Positions 25,972-38,429 are shown, counted from the stretch's first letter. The stretch is 62,000 nucleotides of DNA from Glandiceps talaboti (GCF_964340395.1 NC_135566.1:18852501-18914500), one strand, 5' to 3'. Notes: generated by a model from the sequence alone, not told the origin. Numbers and translations: made by a program.

Positions 25972-27033
25972 GGCATTCATGAATATTCAAAAAACACCTT
26001 TAGTGACGTTTACATTATTTTGTTTTGTAATGACCATTCTTGAATAGAGTTTAACTCACAAGTGACCATGGACTTTTCAGGAATTCAAGGCCATGAGATC
26101 GCTTGTAAAAATTAATACTTTTCACACAATGCAAATAATTCTCACCATGGTATGAATTCGTGGAGTCATTCCTAGCTATGTATCTTCAAACCATAGAGGT
26201 ATATCTCCATGTTTAAACCAATAGTACACATTCCACATTAACACAAATACAAATACAGCTCGCCGAAGTGCACTTGATTCTGTTGATAATGTACCGCCCC
26301 CCTCGGTTTTTTAAGGAAATAATTATGTATGGCTTTGTCATGCTCGCAGACGAAGTAAAGACGGGACTCGATTCTGACGGTGTCACTTTCGGAGTTTGCT
26401 TTCGTTTAGGGATATTGGCAAAATCGAGTCACATACACTGTTTGTAATCAGGACAAGCCTGTATGGCTGAGAATCGAATCTCGTCGCCATTCCATGGATC
26501 CATTATTCTTGTGTTGCGTGAATATGGAAGTGATACTTCCATATACCGACACCGTCTTCATAAATTATATTACTATTTGCTTTTATTATGTTTTGTTTCC
26601 CGCTCGTTCGAAAGACAATAAATCGACCTCTGGTGCTTGCTTTGATCGGTTTTTGAGACGATGACGGTCGGTGATCAAGGACAAGTACAACAATACAAGT
26701 AACCCTTGGAGAAAAGCACTTTCTCTGTGTACGTGCTACACTCAGCATTCATACCAAGTGCTAAAGTGTATACTGTTTCAATATTGGTTTATTTACATGC
26801 CTGGCATGTGGCCTTTGTTATGTGGTCAATTACCAAATGGAACAGTATACTTTTACACTTGATATGGATGCTATAAACATTGTGGTACACACACGAACTG
26901 CTTTAGTTGGGTGTTATGGGTTGTACAAGTACGTCTGTGAACATGATCGATTGCCATACATCCACCATAGCAAGGTCATTAGTTCGCGAACAAACGAATT
27001 ATACAGTCTTAATTTCAGTCAAGTACTTACCAT
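12476..27033 (-). CDS. MIOX: Myo-inositol oxygenase, complete, 10 coding exons
   Basis: MIOX oxidises myo-inositol to D-glucuronate with O2 at a non-haem di-iron site in the cytosol. Coding exons in gene order: 27033-27031 (ATG only), 24108-24019, 23209-23117, 19697-19605, 19066-18929, 17952-17843, 15442-15375, 14567-14518, 13503-13391, 12584-12476 (TAA stop). All junctions are GT/AG and phases agree. The sum is 867 nt, 288 residues; human MIOX has 285. Iron ligands, at a constant +3 from human numbering, are H101 (FHAYQTAE), H126 and D127 (LVHDLGK), H197 (SWGHD), H223 ([10 protein letters not shown]) and D256 (FNKFDLY). The protein ends MPGKLKW, the family's usual C-terminus. The single-codon first exon is inferred from ATG|GTAAGT at 27033-27025, whose phase fits [14 protein letters not shown] in the second exon. 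Introns hold several MITEs and a LINE fragment abutting exon 2. Confidence 0.95.
12961..13307. mobile_element. Palindromic MITE in MIOX intron 9
   Basis: The ends are GAAAGGGACAT and ATGTCCCTTT. Long arms match (TTTTGTTTCCACATAAAA against TTTTTATGTGGAAACAAAA; CACTGGCAAAACTC against GAGTTTTGCCAGTG). The axis is a perfect ATGACGTCAT near 13131-13140, the sequence of a full CRE site. Confidence 0.75.
18010..18366. mobile_element. MITE with ACACAAACTCAG / CTCAGCTTGTGCCCCTTT ends, copy B
   Basis: It matches 36797-37166 along its length: TTACTGTCAATGAATGCCTT / TTAATGTTGATACATGTCTT, the CTTCTATAACATT block, CTTCAGTAAGTAC and TATGCAGCAAAA are shared. It lies in MIOX intron 5, just above exon 6. Confidence 0.7.
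21085..21175. repeat. GGTCATAAGGACCGA dispersed repeat, copy 1
   Basis: ACTGGTCATAAGGACCGACA, then a CTGCTGGTC block. It resembles 22700-22795 (TTGGTCATAAGGACCGATAC, then CTGTCGGTCC and GGACCAGCG). The GGTC/GACC halves form small hairpins. Both copies lie in MIOX intron 3. Confidence 0.5.
21326..21395. repeat. Hairpin with ~24-bp stem in MIOX intron 3
   Basis: CTCACAGAGTCAAAAAATAA is inverted as TAATTTTTTACTCTGTGAG, with CTTGG/CCAAG closing toward a loop of about 22 nt. Likely a small palindromic repeat. Confidence 0.6.
22700..22795. repeat. GGTCATAAGGACCGA dispersed repeat, copy 2
   Basis: Second copy of the repeat at 21085-21175, more GC-rich and better preserved. Confidence 0.5.
24110..24755 (+). 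mobile_element. 5'-truncated LINE (Rex1/CR1-like), reverse-transcriptase C-terminus
   Basis: The frame to the stop at 24553-24555 encodes the end of a non-LTR reverse transcriptase. [13 protein letters not shown] is the conserved thumb-region block, and [15 protein letters not shown] is the typical C-terminal motif. The 3' UTR ends GATCAATAAAGTATTTATT followed by an ATT-rich tail. The 5' truncation point falls within about 2 bp of the splice acceptor of MIOX exon 2 (antisense), so the pyrimidine tract of that acceptor is LINE-derived sequence. No intact element; inactive. Confidence 0.8.
25898..26042. mobile_element. Small MITE with internal (ATT)n
   Basis: CAAGGATGGTCATAAAACAA is inverted as GTTTTGTAATGACCATTCTTG. 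An ATT microsatellite fills 25931-25971. It lies in MIOX intron 1. Confidence 0.65.
27031..27033 (-). CDS. MIOX: MIOX first coding exon: start codon at the exon's end
   Basis: The minus strand reads GCGACATGGTAAGTACTTG: an ATG followed directly by a consensus donor. Splicing in phase 0 to 24108 gives [15 protein letters not shown]. The 5' UTR would lie just above 27033. This is a prediction; no other short ATG exon with a matching donor stood out in the 2.9-kb intron. Confidence 0.7.
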
Positions 27034-28296
27034 GTCGCTACCTTATCTTTGGCAAATCCAAACACTAGCTTCTGTTCTCTTGTTGTATTAACTCAGACGA
27101 CAGAAATGCTGTGGAGTTTATTCTACGTGCAATCGGTTGACTGGGAACAAAATGTCGTCGGCAGGGAGAGAAGGCCGTATTTGCATAGATCTGTCGTATG
27201 ACGTCATACATTTACAGTTTCGCGGATCCCATGCGATAATTTCCATGGTGTTGGAATATTCATTGTTGATGAGAACTAAGTAACAATTTAAAATATTTTT
27301 GCATGTAAATGATACAAGCACACGGTAAAACGAAAGTAATCAACAAAGCTATAGCCATTTGAGACTATGCGAAACAGTATATTACTTATTCATAATTCTG
27401 AACACGCCTACGACACGCCCACTAATAAAAACATCTGATTGGTCAGACGATTGAACTGACAGATACGATTTTCTATGACTGTAAACAAACTGGACTAAAC
27501 CTGATCTCGATGACTCTATTTCTCAGTAGTCAAAGTCGCCGTAAGCGACGCTGGGACATAGAAACACGAGAAAAGAAAGTGCATATATTGAACTCGGAGC
27601 CTGATCATACTCATAGCGAGTGGCACATAATATATTGGCGATGAATGTCGAGTGATTATTTTGCATCAGGTGTGGTGTCTCAGTGCCACGGAAAAAGCAA
27701 AAACAGCAATACGGGACCTGTCGGTTTCTACGGGGGTAGGGGGTTCACCTAGTCTTGCTGCTAGATGTTCCGTGGTTCGGGCTTTCGATGCTATAACTAT
27801 ATATAAGCGAACGAAGTTCGCATGTGAGGGCTTGCCCGAACAGTCTAGCAAATGTCATTTTCAGACCGGACATTCCATTGAGATTACGATATTAAAGCGG
27901 TGGGTTGGGCCATATATGCATATATATACTTTAATATATTCAATCTCTGCATGCAGGCGTTGACAAACACATTTATGTTCCATCCTCGATAGCGTTGTTC
28001 GGCTGTGTGTCGTATTTTATCGGAAGAACATCCGAGGGCTAGCTGATAGACTAGGGGTTCACCTGTTTTTTTTGTAGATTGACACTGAGTTGGGGGGGGG
28101 GGGGCATTGTGTTTTGGATGGCTGGGGGGGTTCATTGTATGCATGTGTTTTGGATTCTGGTGGAAGAAAAATCCATTTCTACACGACATGACCTTGTCAG
28201 ACTGTGTTCATGTTGAGTCCCCGTTTCTTATCTATATCAAGTTCTTGACTCTTTAACCGGAGGGAAATAATTAAAGACTGCGTACGTGAACTACGA
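27034..28296. other. MIOX upstream region and presumed promoter
   Basis: No coding exon recognised. CTGACCAATCAG (minus strand, near 27435-27446) is a consensus CCAAT box about 400 bp above the MIOX start codon. The segment is richer in CpG than its surroundings. The TSS is unknown. Confidence 0.35.
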
Positions 28297-29681
28297 TAAG
28301 GGCGGCCCTTTTTATTTTTCTGTTTCTCATCTCCCGACCGACCCTAATTTGCAGCTCCGACATCAGAAAAAAAAAAGTTTTTTTATTTCCGACCGACCCC
28401 TGAGCACAGAAAATTGTAAGGTTCCCCATGGCGTCTTAGGCCAGTTCTGCCGAGGCCACGACCTTGCGACATTGGCCCCCTAAAATTACAAATGAAGCAA
28501 TAATTTTCCCACCTTGCGTCGCTTTGGCGCATTCATTTTACGGCAGACATCAAAATTATCTAAGTTCACGGCCGGACCAGGCCAGGCTCTGACTCGACGT
28601 GAATCCCACAAGAAGTATACTGACTGCGTAAGGGAAAGTTTTGTTGACATCATATAAGATACAGTGACAACGCGCAGTTCTATTGTTAACATAAAAAATG
28701 ACACAAAAAGATCAACTTTGATAAACTTAATCTACAAATTAAAACATTAGAGGGATTAGATGAGACGTCGAAATGGACGTCTCTCGTCACATGTTTTGCC
28801 TACTGTCACTGTCGTGACCTCTGACCTAATCACTGACGTGTGCGAAACACTGAACTTGCTACCGGAACATCTATCTCCCATGCCACAGCTCAGAAGCCTT
28901 CGTGAACCAAATTTATGGGACAGGTTGTGATTTTCATTTGTTGATGGGTTAAATTAAATGAGTACATGTGTATTTTGATTCCGAAAAAAGGGATCGTGTT
29001 GCATGATGTTGACAGTGCTAGTGACACATGTGAATGTTGGGCACTGAATCAATGCGTAATCACTGGCATGGCTACTATAGACGGCCGATGCATGTGCGCC
29101 CGGTCAGACATGAAGAACGAACTTGTTGTGCAAATCAGAAAAAAATTGATGTAATATTTACAGAGCATCCCAACTTTGACTTTGTTGATAGTTTTAGTTA
29201 AAGATTCAAGTTCTGAGTTTCAAGGACACCTAATGTCAACTTTCCGTATCATTGCAAGATTACGGTATGTAACTATGCTGTCATTTGATATAGCAGGACC
29301 AAATCATGATACACAGCCAGTAACGGTTAATTAATAAAAAATAAATTATTTTAAAGTTTGTTTGACTATTATTTGTAAGTTTTTCGTTCACATTTGGTAC
29401 TTTTTAAAGTCAGGGATTTTTTTCTTAAAAATGTCATGAATTTGAAGAGGGAATGATAAACACAGCAGTGTACTAACAATTTTAAAAATGAAACAAGTGG
29501 TTACAAGTTTAGGATTTCTCAAAGTTTTTATTCAATCATATGTTCACTGTGACTTATTTTGAAGTTGTTCATTGTCCTTGTCTGAAAAAAGGGAATTATA
29601 AATTTTAGCACTGCTATTCATTGATATTCAGATTAAAAATTGTGACTACCTGGCTGTCCAATCTTTCTAAACAATATATCA

Positions 29682-29684
<3 letters not shown>

Positions 29685-29779
<95 letters not shown>
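29685..29779. repeat. (TA)n microsatellite
   Basis: About 47 TA units inside copy 1 of the 2.9-kb element. Copy 2 has the matching tract at 51425-51523. Confidence 0.95.
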
Positions 29780-29780
<1 letters not shown>

Positions 29781-29904
29781 CTCGGTGAGTATCAATCTGC
29801 TATAAGACAGTGCTCTATACCGCAGTGGCAGAGCGTAATAGTTTTGGTAGTACTGGAACTCTTTCTTGGGTGTAACTCCCAAGAAAGAGTTCCAGTACTA
29901 CCAA

Positions 29905-29949
<45 letters not shown>
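29779..29949. repeat. Copy-1-specific 31-bp perfect hairpin flanked by TA repeats
   Basis: AGTTTTGGTAGTACTGGAAC..CTTGGG is mirrored exactly by CCCAAG..GTTCCAGTACTACCAAAACT around TGTAAC(T), near 29840-29909. A second (AT)n tract follows. The whole block is absent from copy 2, where one TA tract runs straight into the shared flank AACTTAAAATTAC. Confidence 0.75.
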
Positions 29950-29950
<1 letters not shown>

Positions 29951-31188
29951 CTTAAAATTACATAATCTTAATTGCCTTCTTTTTCTAAGGTGTAATGTGT
30001 AGTACACAATTTTCAAAAAATAGCTTACTGGGAACTGTTATTATGAATGGAATTTTTTTATGTAGTTAGGTAATGGTCTATACGTAATGGAATATCTCAG
30101 ACCACAGTATCTCTATAGTGGTCTGAGATAATTTATATGAATATTTCATAGACAATAATAATTGACCCCACTCCCTGTCAAATGACACCACTTTTTGGAA
30201 CCAAGGGGCCTGTGTCCCCACTTGTTGGAAACCTTGGCAGAACACCACCGTCTAACCCCCCCCCCCCTCTCACCCACCCACCCACCCAACCCCTTTGTTA
30301 CGTCAGAGCAGCATGTGTGTTTCATCATGGCAGAAGTCGTTGAGATTTGATGAGGGACAGGGCTCAAAATTAATACTGTCACGCGGTACTTTTTGCTGCA
30401 ATTTAATAATAGCTCAGAATGTTTCCATCATTTTCAAAATTATGCTTAAAATTGGTAAAAGTCATACTGCATTCCTAATTTCTTGACCAGTTTTTAGCTT
30501 GAAATCAGTTGTATTATCAGGGAAATGACCGACTCCATAGCGTTTCATGACCCATGACATGCATGACCTTTGAAGACATTCCGATGTTTACATTATTACT
30601 TTTAATTACTTTTAAACAGTAAATCCAAAAGGGGTTCTGAGTTCTAGAAATGTTTACATGTTATCTGGTGGATTATTTTGACAAGTTCACACTGAAGAAA
30701 AATGTTTCATAGGAGTAATGGTTTATATAAATGAAAATTCATCTAGCACACTGATGACAATCACGTAAGTGTTTCAAAAAGTTACATACTAAAGTTCAAA
30801 TTGTATAACTTGAAAACATTGTTAGCGATGGCAATGCCACTTTGATTAATAGGACGAATGTATTAGTACTCCTGATAAAATCACACAATAGTTCATGGCT
30901 ACAGAGGTACACCCATCAGGATGATAAGTATTTAATCATCTTCTTACAAAGTTGTTCTACAGACTTGTCAACCTTGCTAAAATGAAGGAAAGAGACTTGT
31001 AACAATGAATTCAATAAAGAGAAGAGAAATGAAGTTGTATAGAGACTAACAGGACAGAAAAGACAGAGAATAGAACTGAAAAAATACATTTTTTTTTCTT
31101 GCCCCCCTTTTTTTTTTATTTCGCCCGCCCGACCCACCTGACTATTTCATTGGAGATGAGAAACAAAAAAAACAAAAACCTCACCCTA

Positions 31189-31258
31189 AGGCCTAAAAAA
31201 ATAAGTGTTTGGTTCCGGTTACCCGACCCCAACTACCTTTCCACTGCCGACCCTAAAC
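31189..31258. repeat. Dispersed repeat with GGTTCCGGTTACCC core
   Basis: Partner of 8670-8735. It directly follows copy 1 of the 2.9-kb element but is missing after copy 2, so it is not part of that element. Confidence 0.45.
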
Positions 31259-32278
31259 TTTTTTTAAAAAACTTTTTCGAGAGAAAAAAATTATAAAATC
31301 ACAAAAAAAAAGTTGGGAAATCTCACAATAGTGGATACGGAAAATTGACATCAACTTAAAAAGACACTCTAAAACTGTTCTTCCAATCTGTAATGGCTGT
31401 ACATCTGATAGAAATAAATAAATAACACGGAGACCATTTGGAAAACAATGGAAAACCTGAACTAGACACTCACACATGGAAAAAAAATACCTACCCCACC
31501 TATTCTTAATTGAGCGTAATCATAATCGGAACCACACATTTTTTTTCTGTTAGGCCTAAACTGAAAATTAACGATGAACTCTATATCAACGTACGATGAC
31601 AGAAATAAGACCATCTCACCGGTACACCAAGAAAGACAATAGGATGCAGGCCGACGCCCGAGGCAAGAACAAAATAAGACATTACAACATATAAACAGAG
31701 AAAACTCAACCAAATCAATCAGTGCGTTCAAACTTTTCAAATTCCCGGTTTTCTGGAATATAAATGGACTGTTCTCCAAGTCATTAGGTGACATACAGTG
31801 ACTTTATAAACTACATTAGTAAATTTGATTTTGTCTGTTTCATATAAACATGACACTAATATTTCAATCACTGGGTTTGCGTCTTTTCATGTCAGCAGAA
31901 CAAGATATTCAACATTTCAAGGTAAATAGTCAGGTTGAACTTGCCCAGTATTCTAACACGGTGAACTGGTAATGAACACGACTACATGATTGTTGACGAT
32001 GTGACGCATGTGACAGTGAGTGATATTCAATTACGTGCATATAAGTAAATGCATACGGTAGAGAACTTTCGGATTTTAAATTTTGCAAGACCACCGGTCC
32101 GTAGACTGATAGTTGCTATTTTACGTATATATCTCACACAGTGGTGCAAGTGTTATTGACTATTCTAACGAAACAATATTATTTTCCACTGTTCACATAT
32201 TTTACTGTTGAAAAAAGTCCAGAATCCGACCATTTGCTCTTAAAACTTTCCCTATCAGACAATCGTGAACACAGTCCT
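31259..32278. other. Intergenic DNA, no gene recognised
   Basis: AT-rich DNA with only short chance frames. Confidence 0.4.
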
Positions 32279-32512
32279 TGCCCAGTCATTAATGTACATA
32301 ATGTTATCCAACCATCTAGTCATTAATGTACATAATGTTATCCAACCACCCAGTCATTAATGTACATAATGTTATCCAACCACCCAGTCATTAATGTACA
32401 TAATGTTATCCAACCACCCAGTCATTAATGTACATAATGTTATCCCATGTTATGTTATACATAATGTACACCCATTCATTAATATACATAATATTATCCA
32501 ACCACCCAGTCG
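32279..32512. repeat. 34-bp tandem repeat
   Basis: About six copies of CATTAATGTACATAATGTTA followed by TCCAACCACCCAGT. The last copies are diverged. The array abuts the left end of the recognisable LINE at 32513. Confidence 0.85.
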
Positions 32513-35164
32513 TTTTGTTTGGAAACAGCAGGAATTTGCAGAAACGTACATTTGATGCTTTCCAATCAGACAACAATGCAGAGAGAATATATGAACTTAA
32601 TTCTACAATCGAAAACGGAAGGGTCGAGGAAGCGGATATGCTGATCGATATCATGTAAAACATGGTAAACAGAATAAAATGCAAACTGGAAACCCAGCAT
32701 TGTATAAGTGTAAGTGTACAGCAAGTGTGTGTAAGTGTACAGCAGTCCTCCTCATAGTGTGCAATCATCAAATATTTCAACACAGACATCATCAATCATC
32801 AATCAACTTTATTCATTCATTCATTCGTTTGTTCATATTTTTCCTCCACAAACAGCATGAAAAGTGGGGACAGTTAAACAAAATGGAGATGACAGTCATG
32901 GAAGCTCTTGACTATCTTAATAACCTTGTAGACGAAAGTGACCCTAATGTAAGTATTGCTTCCTGAGTTGTAACCCTTAGATTTATGTACAGTTTGAGGT
33001 AACAAACGGACAATTCAAGTGAATATTCCTGAGTATGTGTGATACGTGTTGTTTGATATGGAATGTATTTAATTATTATGTCATAACATACCATACATAC
33101 CCAGTACTGACGTCATTGCACTACATGTTAATGCTGTCTTTTCCAGCTTGTCGTTTTTTGTGCAAACAAATATTGTAAACTTGGAAATGTTTGCTTTCTT
33201 TTCACTTATTTCACTGGAAAACAAAAAGACAAAAATAAGTAGTGACTAAATATAGCAAAATACCTCTTTGTACATGAACACAATATACCAGTCTGGTAAT
33301 TACTAAAATCAGTCCTTGAGAACTAGCTGAAGACTGTAAAATCGCAAAACTTTCTAATTGCAAAAATATCAAGGTTTACATTATCCCACTGGTAGAAAAT
33401 GAATTAATGTTAAACAACAGTTAATGTCTCAACATTTCAAATAGGTTTATATCAAGCAGTAACTATACTCTTGTATCTGAAAAAAAAAATTGTGAAATTA
33501 CGTCAGTATTTTTCAGTCATTTTCATGGCATATCTGAAAATTTCATTGTTCACTATATATCACCTCTTAAATCTCCTTTTGACCCTTATATTTGGTCTAT
33601 TGGATCTTACTGATTCTATCAGTTTTAAGTTTTAGCTTGGGAATGACTGTGGGTATCAAGTAACTAAAAGTAACCAGAAAGGAATAACAGTTATGATATA
33701 TCAATATTGAAAATTATAATGCTGAACTACAGAGGGCGGTATGCCAACGAAGGATAATGAAGTATCCTTTATGAAGTTTCGTGTATTGGAAAACCTGTCA
33801 TGGCTCTGTAAATGACCCCAAGTTATGTATGAATGACCTTTGTAATGACATTGAAGTTGAACTTTTGTGAAAAATGTTCTAAATTTCTTTATGATGTCCC
33901 AATTATATTCCATGCTTACCAGACGGCAGAGAGAATCAGGGAAAGACACCCTGATAAAGACTGTTTTCATCTTACTGGTCTTGTTCATGATTTGGGTATA
34001 AATCTAGCTCTTTGGGGTGAACCACAGGTTAGTAAGTATTACCACAACATTTTCGATATCATTAAAAAGTGTGCTAATAACATGTCGCATAACACCACAA
34101 TCAGCTCCAGAGGGGGCCGCAAAGGTGGCTGGTTTGATAGAGACTGCCAGAAGATGAAAAGAACTGTCATAAATGTTTGGTGAACTTCAGATCCAATAGA
34201 AATAATGCTAATTTGTAAAAACTGCATCAAGCCAAAAAGAGGATGATAGAGAACTGATTAAGGTAAAGAAAAAAATGAATACAACGACGGTATGATGAAT
34301 AGACTAAAGGCAACAGCAATGCTACGGAACTCTAAAGAATTTTGGTCATTTTTCAGAAACAGTCCTTCTCAGAAAAGATACCAACCCAAGAATGGTACGA
34401 GTATTCACAACGTTATTCAACCCAACAAAAAATCAAGACAAAGAAAACACAGAATTTTATAACTCCTTAAAGAATTTGTTGATAACCTTGACATGGAAGA
34501 GACATGTGATTTTCCAGACACAGACTACGGCACCCTGGATGAACCAATAAATGTGGACGAAGTGCAAACAAGTATTGACAATGTTGCCAATGGTATTGTT
34601 AAGTACTGGCTGCACATATTACAATTAGACCACAATAGATATGTTTATCAATGCTACCAATACCAACTCGGTAAATCTGAAAACGACCTACCGTGTTGGG
34701 CACCCGGGTTGGGCAACCTCAGTCAAAAATATCTTGTATAAATATGGTTTTGGGGAGGATTGGTGTCTACAGGGGATGGGAGCTGAACATGTATTTCTTA
34801 ACATAAGGATATTGACGCACAGAAATGGACCACTAATATAAGAGAGAGTCCAATACCTATTAAATTATTATTCATTTTAAGACGTCCCTTGGCATGGAGA
34901 GCTATTTATCAAATACTGATGTACGAAATGTATTTTGTAAATTCAGAATTTCTGCTCATAACCTGCACATAGAAACATGCAGGAGATGTAATACACAGAA
35001 AGACTATATATAGATTCTGTGAACCGTTGTAAAACGGTACTTGAAGATGAATACCACTTCTTACTTTGTTGTCCCCTGTACACAGACATAAGACAGAAAT
35101 ACATTCCAGCATTTTATTATATAGACAACCACACGATGACAAATTTGTAACACTCATGAAGACC

Positions 35165-35165
<1 letters not shown>
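32513..35165 (+). mobile_element. Decayed LINE interrupted by a MIOX gene fragment
   Basis: Two blocks of one non-LTR element. The left block 32513-32654 encodes ..KRTFDAF..RVEEADMLIDI. The right block from 34054 resumes in the same frame with DIIKKCANNM..GGWFDRDCQ, the linker before the reverse transcriptase. Further in are FWSFF and LDEPINVDEVQTSI. After a large internal deletion (about 34600) the C-terminal part appears: FRISAHNLHIET, then R-C-x2-C-type residues and EDEYHFLLCCPLYTDIR. Stops and frameshifts show it is dead. The reading frame joins cleanly only when 32655-34053 is removed, so the MIOX piece went into the LINE. Confidence 0.8.
32655..34053 (+). pseudogene. MIOX: Partial MIOX pseudogene (exons 4 and 5 plus intron)
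   Basis: An inverted, unprocessed copy of the gene segment 18910-20187. The exon 4 copy is 32856-32948 ([16 protein letters not shown].. ending DPN, not DPD). The exon 5 copy ends at 34027. Defects: a 10-nt deletion removes the exon 5 acceptor AG and its first two bases; W118 (HPDKDWFH) becomes C; the lysine of HDLGK becomes I. The intron is about 430 bp longer than in the gene (extra 33173-33598), while about 330 bp upstream of exon 4 are missing. The copy lies between two CGATATCAT repeats (32646-32654 and 34054-34062) within LINE sequence. It cannot encode a working enzyme. Confidence 0.9.
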
Positions 35166-35167
<2 letters not shown>

Positions 35168-35207
<40 letters not shown>

Positions 35208-35297
35208 TACATACACACACACATACATAATGACTTATTCAACGGTCCACAAATCAATCAATCAAATCAAATCAAATCAAATCAAATCAAATCATAT
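35168..35297. repeat. (CA)n, (CATA)n and (AATCA)n microsatellites
   Basis: CA repeats to about 35229, then an AATCA pentamer tract at 35251-35297. Confidence 0.9.
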
Positions 35298-35826
35298 CAA
35301 AACATCACTAACATGCTAACTTCACCCTGTGTAGATCCATATAAAAATATACAACCAGCGAGTAAAACACCAGTGCGTTTGCTTGAATGAATTGAAGTGA
35401 TGAGTCAATGAAAGACTTCACTGGCACAAAGACATAATTATTATTATCATCATCGCCATCATATAATCATATCAATTACAGCTACGAAGGCTAGGAGCCT
35501 ATGAGCTGATCATGAGTCAAATACCAAAAATGTAACAGTCAAATGTACGGCTACTACTACATTGTGTATGTTACATGGTACAATTTACAGTTCCATATAA
35601 TACTGTCCATAGTTCAGTCTGAGTTAAAGAGTATACTTCATAGAACAAATAAATAAATAGGATTTCAGTTTGCAGGTTCCAGAAAATGACTCAAGTCAAA
35701 CAGTGTCCAAGTTCATGTTTGCTATATAATTTATTTATAGTCTGCCGAATGACTGTCTAAACTGCAGTGTTCGCTGTAACAATTGGTGATGGCAGTATTT
35801 TCTGTCTGTCTCTCTTTGTCTTTGTC

Positions 35827-36796
<970 letters not shown>

Positions 36797-37166
36797 TAAA
36801 GGGACACAAGCTGAGTTTATGAGTTTTTTACTCATGTGAAAATACTTAATAAACAAAACCACACCCCAGTATATTGTTAATGTTGATACATGTCTTCTAT
36901 AACATTACGGTTGTCTTCTGGCACGGTTTGAACAGCTGATTGCAGAGTACGGATTTCCTGAATATTTTGTTGAAACGTATGATAAAATACGTCATTGGAT
37001 CATTTATGGGTTATTTCTTGTTATCAGGTTTAAGTTCAGTTAATTGCAAGGGCTGATTAAGTGAGCTTCAGTAAGTACCATACTGAGAGTACGTTTTACA
37101 TATGCAGCAAAATCTACGCCCAATTGGCAATTACATGTACATATAAATTCAGCCTGTGCCCCTTTA
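36797..37166. mobile_element. MITE with TAAAGGG..CCCCTTTA ends, copy A
   Basis: TAAAGGGACACAAGCTGAG is inverted at the right end as CAGCCTGTGCCCCTTTA. It is homologous along its length to 18010-18366. A related right end (CTCAGCTTGTGGCACTTTAA) occurs near 37968-37987, and a GTCCCTTTAA end near 38149. Confidence 0.75.
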
Positions 37167-38429
37167 GGGTCAGTTTCATCCTGTGGCATGTTGAATTGTA
37201 CTCACGGTGTATAGTAATATGGACTCACTGTACTTGATGAAGCATACTTTACGACCAGTTTCAATTGACTAAATTCAAACCTTGGTATCCAATGTTCTAA
37301 CAATCCAACAGGCAATGGCAATGTCGTAAAAGGCATGTGTCACAGATGACATATTCATAATTTTAGTAAATTCAATATTTTAACTACATCGCATGTCCCA
37401 CTTTGACTGAAAGTCAACAGACTCTCAGCTCTCTCAAAGATATCGGATTCAGACCACAAGACTCCAAGCGTACTCGATTACCTGAGACGACAGTCTGCAT
37501 TTCATAAATAACTAGGATTCATAGTGATCATTCATCAATACTTTGAGAGTAGTATTTAGGGCATGTTAACGCCTCCTGCAGACTTTAATATGGGTTGCAT
37601 TAATTATTTGGCCATACACATGCGTTATGAAAGATAGACGCTTGGAACTAGCAGGCTGGCACTTCACCTTCGGGGGAAGTCAGCGAACGAATCATATGCT
37701 AAGTGCTTCCCATATGGTTCTAGTGTAGACTTGACTTGAACATGAACTGTGTGTAGTCTGAGCTAATTCCCAAAGGTCAAGTAGTGATCCCGGTACAGAA
37801 GATGAGTCGGTACACAAGATGTGAGAGTGATTCGAGTGTAGTTACTTGGTCTGTCAGCTGCGTGCGAAGATCGAAAAGTAACACATGCATCGACGAACTA
37901 ACATTTTTACTAGAATAGTCTTACTAATATATTTGATGGACGTAAGTTGAGGAAACAATTAGAAACTCAGCTTGTGGCACTTTAATCTTGGGTCAGTCAT
38001 GGTATATGCTAATCAGTGGAAATTAGTTGCACCAACAACCAACAGGTAACATTGAAATGATGCTATAAAATTTAAGGTAGATTTATTGTAGAAATATTGT
38101 TGTATCTTTGTTAAAAATAAGATATTGACTCCAAATTTTCAATGTTTGTCCCTTTAATATTCATCGTAACATTCAAAACTTTAAACTATAGTTTTTATTT
38201 AGATTATAATGAAAATTGATACCTATGTATATTATTATATCATATTTTTTCAGTTGCAGAAGGCAATTTTGATTTTTTTTTTTCATTTCACAGTTCTCAT
38301 CATAACTAAAACTGTCGATATCTCAGTAGAGAAATTGTTGAAATTTTGATGCAAATCCTTGCTATTATTCGTCAAAAAGGCCATTTTTGTTGTATCCTGT
38401 ATCCTGTTGTCGACAAACCCGTTTTGAGG
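37167..38429. other. Intergenic DNA with MITE-end fragments
   Basis: No coding exon recognised. Fragments of the TTTAA-ended repeat family occur near 37968 and 38149. Confidence 0.4.

Larger units (their letters stand above)
28300..31186. mobile_element. 2.9-kb inverted-repeat element, copy 1
   Basis: It begins GGGCGGCCCTTTTTATTTTT and ends with an A-rich inverse closing in CCC. Both ends share the TTTCTCATCTCC / GGAGATGAGAAA block. The flanks are TAA at 28297-28299 and 31187-31189. It is about 95% or more alike, by eye, to 50018-52762. No transposase-length frame is present. The 3-bp duplications with GGG..CCC ends suggest a PIF/Harbinger-like non-autonomous element; that class is inference. 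This copy carries an extra hairpin at 29779-29912. Confidence 0.75.

Noticed and set aside
28966-29154. 62-codon frame in copy 1 of the 2.9-kb element
   Set aside because: Copy 2 breaks it with an insertion, and it resembles no family I know.
29785-29850. Possible tRNA-derived SINE head (GCAGTGGCAGAGCG)
   Set aside because: I could not find a convincing B box or cloverleaf; the block is better described by its perfect hairpin.
32679-32966. Functional second MIOX gene
   Set aside because: Only exons 4 and 5 are present, the exon 5 acceptor is deleted and the HDLGK lysine is changed.
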